A stretch of 64,000 nt of DNA from assembly GCA_023525715.1 (NCBI GenBank), contig CM042015.1:84003750-84067749 (forward strand). Direction: 5' to 3'. The position numbers and the translations under genes were made by a program. The notes under the pieces are model-generated. The model was not told the DNA's origin. It saw only the letters and a list, made by a program, of their open reading frames with translations, and did no database searches. The DNA comes from Cichorium intybus. Lineage: Eukaryota > Streptophyta > Magnoliopsida > Asterales > Asteraceae. This document shows positions 59,251-64,000 of the stretch, in pieces; positions within the stretch are counted from its first letter, which is position 1; every line of letters starts with the position of its first letter.

Positions 59251-59445
59251 TTAAAATGTCGTTATTATAACAATTGTAATTCCGAAAATGATACCGATTG
59301 ATTTACTTACGAGGACGGTGACTAGGCCGATTACTTGGGATCTGGTTGTTGGATTTTCCGAAAGGCTAAAATGCTGAAAGGATCCTGCCACCCCATCTAA
59401 TCTTCTACCTGGCTGTTCTTTACTTGATAAATCATGGAGTAGCAT
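59251..59445 (-). CDS. Small ORF antisense to the LTR, conserved among copies
   Basis: 64 residues, reading MLLHDLSSKEQPGRRL, then GVAGSFQHFSLSENPTTRSQ. The same peptide reads from 61982 on the + strand and in interrupted form from about 6154, always antisense to the LTR. No known domain recognised. The DNA block is the best conserved part of the three LTRs, but it may be conserved as a regulatory sequence and not as protein. Confidence 0.25.
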   Translation of the reverse strand: MLLHDLSSKEQPGRRLDGVAGSFQHFSLSENPTTRSQVIGLVTVLVSKSIGIIFGITIVIITTF

Positions 59446-59707
59446 ATTGGAATTACTGAAGGGTTTAATGATGCGACTATAATATAGTTAAGGATTAAGA
59501 AATGATAGATTTCTTATTATGTTAACAGTTAAAGTTGAAGGAAATACAAAGCCGAGAAAGATAAACGATATAGTCAACTATAATCAGGTGAGTCTTCTCA
59601 CTATACTATAGGTGATATTGCATGCGTAGGAAGGAAGATATGTTAGACTAAGGTGATCTTACCTGTTATGATAATTGTATGAATTATTGCTATGATAATG
59701 ATTGTTT

Positions 59708-59922
59708 GTGGACGGAACGGGATAGCCTGCGAGCCAATAGGCGGAACGGGAATAGCCTGCGAGTCATTACACGGAACGGGATAGCCCGCGAGCCAATAGG
59801 CGGAACGGGAATAGCCTGCGAGTCATTAGACAGAACGGGAAAATCCTGCGAGCGATAAGACGGAACGAGAACTGCTCGTGAGTCTTCAGGCGGAACAGGG
59901 ATAGCCCGCGAGTCTCACAGAC
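59708..59922. repeat. 30-bp minisatellite in the LTR
   Basis: Seven to eight units of CGGAACGGGAATAGCCTGCG followed by AGTCATTAGG or AGCCAATAGG. Absent from the other two LTR copies. Confidence 0.9.
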
Positions 59923-60275
59923 ATATGAATGGTTATGATGTGTTCTATGTTGTGTGATGGATCGTATGGTATTTTGAGGAACTCACTAAGCTCCGTGCTT
60001 ACCCTTTCCCTATATAAACTAATGTTTCAGGTACATCAGGTACAATGGATGGCAAGGCGTGACGTGTATACACTGTGCTGCTTCATTGGAGGACTGTTTT
60101 TGAATTAATATTCCGCTATATTGTGATTTCGTTAACTTCTGTTAATCCTGGGGTGTTTTCATTAAACTTATAAGTTATAGAATTTTATGAAAATTAATTA
60201 AGTGGCTTTTCTTATATTGAAGTATCCGTTTAATTTTTTTTTAATTTTACCCTAAAATTTTGGGATGTTACAAGT

Positions 60276-60287
60276 TGGTATCAGAGC
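60276..60287 (+). other. Primer binding site, tRNA-Met type
   Basis: TGGTATCAGAGC directly after the LTR end. Confidence 0.85.
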
Positions 60288-61340
60288 ACAGCTTGAGAGA
60301 ATCAGGCTCACTTAGTGAGTTCTGGACTCAAGTTGAGGCTTAAGAGTTTTTTTAGAACATTTTTATGAAAGAAAGATGTTTTATGAAGGGTGAACTGAAG
60401 ACACAGTGTGTATCGCCAGCCGACGCCAGTATGAGAAAAGGGTTAAGTATTTAATATTGTGGATGTTAAAAAAAACATATGGTATATGTTTGCTGAAATG
60501 CCTGGTAAAGATCACATTGTTGTATTATTATCTGCTATTTGCTAATAGAACTGTATGCTAGTGCCGATAGGTTGCTTAGAGATTTCCTCTAAGTTGTATA
60601 CAATATGGACTGAATAGTCATAGAATGTGTGAGTTGACCTTATTGCATGTTCCTTGTTTGGTTGTTGCCTTAAGGAAGATTCTCTTATTTGAAAGACTGT
60701 TTAGTTCAGTATTGTATACAACTACGTTCGCGAAACAATCTGTCATCACTGGAGGAAGTTCCGTCTTAGTTAGAATAGCAGGGTGGGGGTGGGATTCCAA
60801 GTATTCCTAAAAGGGTTGACATATGCCTTGTAAGGGCATATGTGTTAAAATTATCGGTGAGAAGCGAATTGGATATTTCGAGACGGGTCTTGGAACGGAC
60901 ATGGATAGGTGTGGAAGGTAGTAGTAGAGCTCCTACTATCGAAAGCACAGGATCCGCGTTCGAGTCGGGAGTTCGTCACGAAGGATCCAAGGAGCTGAGT
61001 ATGTGAGTGTCTAGCATAGTTGACTTAAATGCTAGCGTAATGTGGTAAACCTTTATCCATTCGATTGTTGAATGTTGATTGTGAGGTTCAGTAGGAACAA
61101 TTAAGATGTGATCATACCAGTTTGGTTGGACCGATCATGCTTAAGTTGATTACTGAGCTTAAAGACTGTTGAAAGGGAGAATGTCAAAATGCTATTGTGG
61201 TAGCTATTTTTCATGCAACTAATGGGCGGAAGTCAGACAGGGACTAGAGGATGCAAGGGTGAGTTTCCCAACTCACGGTCAAAGAGGTGCAAGTGGCGCC
61301 TGAGATGATAGAGGGCATTTTTAAGTCGACTCTGTACATG
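60288..61340 (+). mobile_element. 5' internal leader of the gypsy element
   Basis: Follows the PBS. No gag motif (such as a CCHC knuckle) could be read before the sequence changes to the inverted LTR at about 61345. The element is therefore cut off here. Confidence 0.5.
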
Positions 61341-61344
61341 CCAA

Positions 61345-62773
61345 GATAATATCACTAGGGATCGTCCCATGATCCAAGCCAAGCGTTACCTATCCTGCAA
61401 AACCACATAAAATAAAGGGGTAAGCTATGAAGCTTAGTGAGTAATCTAATCACAGTATGACCTATATGGTCACACACGTTTCAGGATTACCATTCCTGCC
61501 AGCTTCACAGTTCTAACCGACTCGTATTCCACACTGTGAAACTACCGTATTACCCGACGTCGCTCGCTATACATTATCACCCACTGATACTTACTATTAG
61601 ACAGTCCCACACAGTCTTATCTTACATCGTCACGACTCACGTCATTAGCTCCTGTCTCCACTTTTATTTATTATTTGGGATTTGGTTTTCACGAATTCTT
61701 ATACCGTTTCACGGTATACCCACTCACTTAACGGCTTTCTCATACAGGTATGGTCATAGTACATCTATGATTACCTCGTGTTTTATTAGTATATGGTAAA
61801 TCATGCCGTCCCCTGACATGTATTATATATAATTACTTATTCACTCTGCTCAGTATCATCTTGTGATACTTTCGGGTGTATAACTCGAACTCATCCTCAC
61901 GATAACATGACTGTTTCCCACCCAAGTATTATTATAATACTTTAATTATACTGCTTTGTGTTTCCCTTAAATAATTCCAACATGATGCTCCATGATTTAT
62001 CAAGTAAAGAACGGCCAGGTAGAAGATTAGTTGGGGTGGCAGGATCCTTTCAGCATTTTAGCCTTTCGGAAAATCCAACAACCAGATCCCAAGTAATCGG
62101 CCTAGACACCGTCCTCGTAAGTAAATCAATCTGCATTACTTTTGGAATTATGAATTATAGGAAATAGTTTATTACATCCTTCGTATTTTATAGTTTAACT
62201 CATATAAACTATTAGGGAGATACGGTAGCGATTACTCACCTGAGGTTGGAGTTTTCTCGGAGTCCTGTCGCATTTCCCGTTCCGAACCGCTGACAGTTCC
62301 CGAGCACCTCGTTGTTAGCTACCACTCGTTTCTCAACTCCCACCATCCTCCCTCAACATATTTTACTTACCAAAACACTCCTCTATATCGTATATGTGTT
62401 TGGTGTGTGTTGTGCCTCAAAATGAGGCTTAAGCCCCGTATTTATAGGCCTCGGATAGGCGCATCGCGCCCTAAACCCCGGCGCATCGCGCCCATGCATA
62501 CGTAAGTGCTTACCTCAACGCGCACTCGGCCGACACCACCGACAGGCGCAAGGCGCGGTGCGCCCAGATACCAGGCGCGGTGCGCCCAACGTAATTTTTT
62601 GAATAAACTAGACTCAATTTGCAAACTTTGTGCACTGGTTTGAGGTCAATCCGATTTTTATAGAATTAATTATGATTTTTCTAAGATCGGCATACAATGC
62701 TGATTTTTATATGAGATTGTAACTAATGTTTTTATTTTTGATCTGAAACATTATTCGGAACACGGGTGTTACA
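61345..62773 (-). mobile_element. Gypsy-type 3' LTR, inverted copy
   Basis: On the - strand it starts TGTAACACCCGTG (62773 leftward) directly after a PPT. A TATA-like TATAAATAC lies near 62437-62447 on the - strand, and GC-rich GGCGCATCGCGCC repeats at 62455-62590. It shares its first 230 bp and the block 61975-62130 with 58425-60272. The left (3') end is missing, fused to the leader of the other copy. Confidence 0.75.
61979..62167 (+). CDS. Small ORF antisense to the LTR, second copy
   Basis: From about residue 4 it reads LHDLSSKERPGRRLVGVAGS and FQHFSLSENPTTRSQVIGLD, the counterpart of 59251-59445. Function unknown; see that entry. Confidence 0.25.
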   Translation, partial: NMMLHDLSSKERPGRRLVGVAGSFQHFSLSENPTTRSQVIGLDTVLVSKSICITFGIMNYRK

Positions 62774-62792
62774 ATTCTCTCCCCCTTAAAAA
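62774..62792 (-). other. Polypurine tract of the inverted gypsy element
   Basis: The - strand reads TTTAAGGGGGAGAGAAT immediately before the LTR start. It is preceded by GATTTCGAGGACGAAATC, the usual sequence at the end of chromovirus-type gypsy elements. Confidence 0.75.
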
Positions 62793-63224
62793 GATTTCGT
62801 CCTCGAAATCTCCTAACATCGGCATACCCTTATTCTCTCTTCCACTCAACCATCCCTATTCCAACATAACACGGTTGTACTAGTAAGTCCAAAGGGTATT
62901 ACCACAATACTGGCACATTAACCACCTCTAATCAACTAGGCCAATCTATTGAGACTACAAAGTACTCGTTATGTAATCTCATACACTCATAATACAGACA
63001 TCATGGATGCAAGGTACTTGTTATGCATCACATGTTCACTACATCATATCACAATCCCTACTCTTCACAACTTCAACAGCTCAGCTATTCACCAGACACC
63101 CAACTGTATGTGTGTTAGAACTGCCAGCCAATAAAGCCATCACAACACTTGTATGTGGTCCCACCACAATTACTGCTCATACGATTATCACAACACATAT
63201 GTGGTCCCACCACATATACTAGTA

Positions 63225-63435
63225 ATGTGGCCCCGCTAAATAAGTGGTCACAACCACAAGTACTAGCAATCCCACAAAATAAATGGTCACAACTACAGGT
63301 ACCAGTGGCCCCACGGAATAAGTGGTCCCAACCACAAGTACAAGTAGCTCTACAACATAAGTGGTCTCAACCACAATACTAGTAGCCCCACCTAATAAGT
63401 GGTCCCAACTACAAGTATAAGTGGCCCCACAGAAT
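63225..63435. repeat. Minisatellite, about 36-bp unit (second copy)
   Basis: The same array as 7190-7400, about six units, with independent substitutions. Confidence 0.75.
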
Positions 63436-63794
63436 AAACAGCTTTTCGCTCTAAAGGCTTAACAGCTAACACACATACGACTGCACAGCTCTGCAACCAG
63501 TCACATGACTCCAATAATCCTCATATCAGCTCAGCCTCCACATACAACTACAAAATCTCTACCCACAATATGATACCATATCCATGGTTATCACCACTTA
63601 ATACTCACGTATTCGTCCGCACAGCTAATATCAACTAGATATTCAACCAGCTACCGACACAGTTTATCCATGGTTACTTGCTTACGGGTTACCTACTTAA
63701 GAGGTATTCACTTAGTCATTTACCCAACACACATATGCTAACAAGATAGTTATCTTGGACAATTAGCAATATTTTCTCAACTCATTATTTTCAT

Positions 63795-64000
63795 ATACTA
63801 ACAGATTTTAAGTACATGATACATTGATAGGCCACATCTAGCCTATTATGATACATTCGTTCATAGTATTCACTACCTATATGAATACCCTTACGCCACA
63901 CGACTATGTCATCTGCACTCTCACGAGTTGTTATTATATGTCCATCCCGTATACACACATCTCTTGTACGAGAATGGATAAAACTCTAATTCTGCAAACA
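63795..64000 (-). pseudogene. Partial copy of the unrecognised gypsy ORF
   Basis: Matches the C-terminal third of the ORF at 7767-8288 (FAELEFYPF, then after a short deletion and frameshift GHIITTRESADDIVVWRKGI and YLKSV). The rest is outside the window. Confidence 0.5.

Larger units (their letters stand above)
58425..60272 (+). mobile_element. Gypsy-type 5' LTR
   Basis: Starts TGTAAGACCCGTATCC, ends GGGATGTTACA, 1848 bp, and is followed within 3 bp by a perfect tRNA-Met-type primer binding site, so it is a + strand 5' LTR. Its first 230 bp match the - strand of 61345-62773 (AATCAGCATT, GACCTCAAACCAGTGCACAA and others). It holds a 30-bp minisatellite (59708-59922) and the conserved antisense ORF block (59251-59445). 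Confidence 0.85.
62793..64000 (-). mobile_element. 3' body of the inverted gypsy element
   Basis: Homologous over its whole length to 6804-8000, with the same minisatellite (63225-63435). A 45-bp stretch at about 63060-63102 is absent from the other copy. It continues beyond the window. Confidence 0.65.

Overview
The window looks like repeat-dense intergenic DNA from a flowering plant. The evidence is A-type cytochrome P450 gene structure, a nodulin-like/NFD4 MFS transporter, a plant B3 protein, PPR and copper-ATPase fragments, gypsy and copia LTRs with initiator-tRNA-Met primer sites, Helitrons and many MITEs. A eudicot is likely and Asteraceae is possible, but I cannot fix the species from sequence alone. 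No bacterial operon features, CRISPR, rRNA or tRNA genes were recognised.

Three genes look intact: a CYP71-type P450 (12364-14199, + strand, two exons), a small B3-domain protein (47266-48137, + strand, two exons) and an NFD4-like MFS transporter (48822-51798, - strand, three exons). Splice sites were read by eye and each joined frame is open. The B3 and NFD4 genes are convergent neighbours about 0.7 kb apart.

Layout. 1-1883: end of a gypsy-type LTR. 2362-2825: palindromic element around a CA/TA microsatellite. 3041-8813: copia-like element (5' LTR plus PBS, non-coding body, 3' LTR) with a nested minus-strand gypsy 3' LTR, PPT and 3' body that holds an unrecognised 173-aa ORF. 9171-10980: degraded LTR-like DNA. 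12364-14199: P450. 15185-16075: broken PIF/Harbinger-type Myb-like ORF. 16158-35857: about 20 kb in which TIR elements and two minus-strand Helitrons alternate with long (TA)n tracts. 38754-41317: solo LTR with a 5-bp target duplication. 41385-42009: PPR pseudogene. 42011-44681: a second (TA)n-linked cluster of TIR elements, one carrying an HMA-type copper-ATPase fragment. 45168-46726: foldback MULE with a 9-bp target duplication. 47266-51798: B3 and NFD4 genes. 52181-52481: MITE with TAA duplication. 53172 on: CACTA-type end. 53892-58424: LTR remnants and small tandem repeats. 58425-64000: two inverted copies of one gypsy family.

The most striking structure is the chain of elements joined by (TA)n tracts. 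At least five TIR families (16261, 17434, 33577, 42088, 42919) have both ends against TA dinucleotide tracts and share a related end motif, roughly GGRTCRAWTGAGRAC. Both Helitrons also sit exactly between TA tracts. This resembles the microsatellite-targeting Micron elements described in rice, but with several families and Helitrons using the same kind of target and apparently inserting serially. Several of these elements carry host gene fragments (hnRNP-Q/R-like RRM, bromodomain, copper ATPase, and an unidentified terminal exon shared by two elements).
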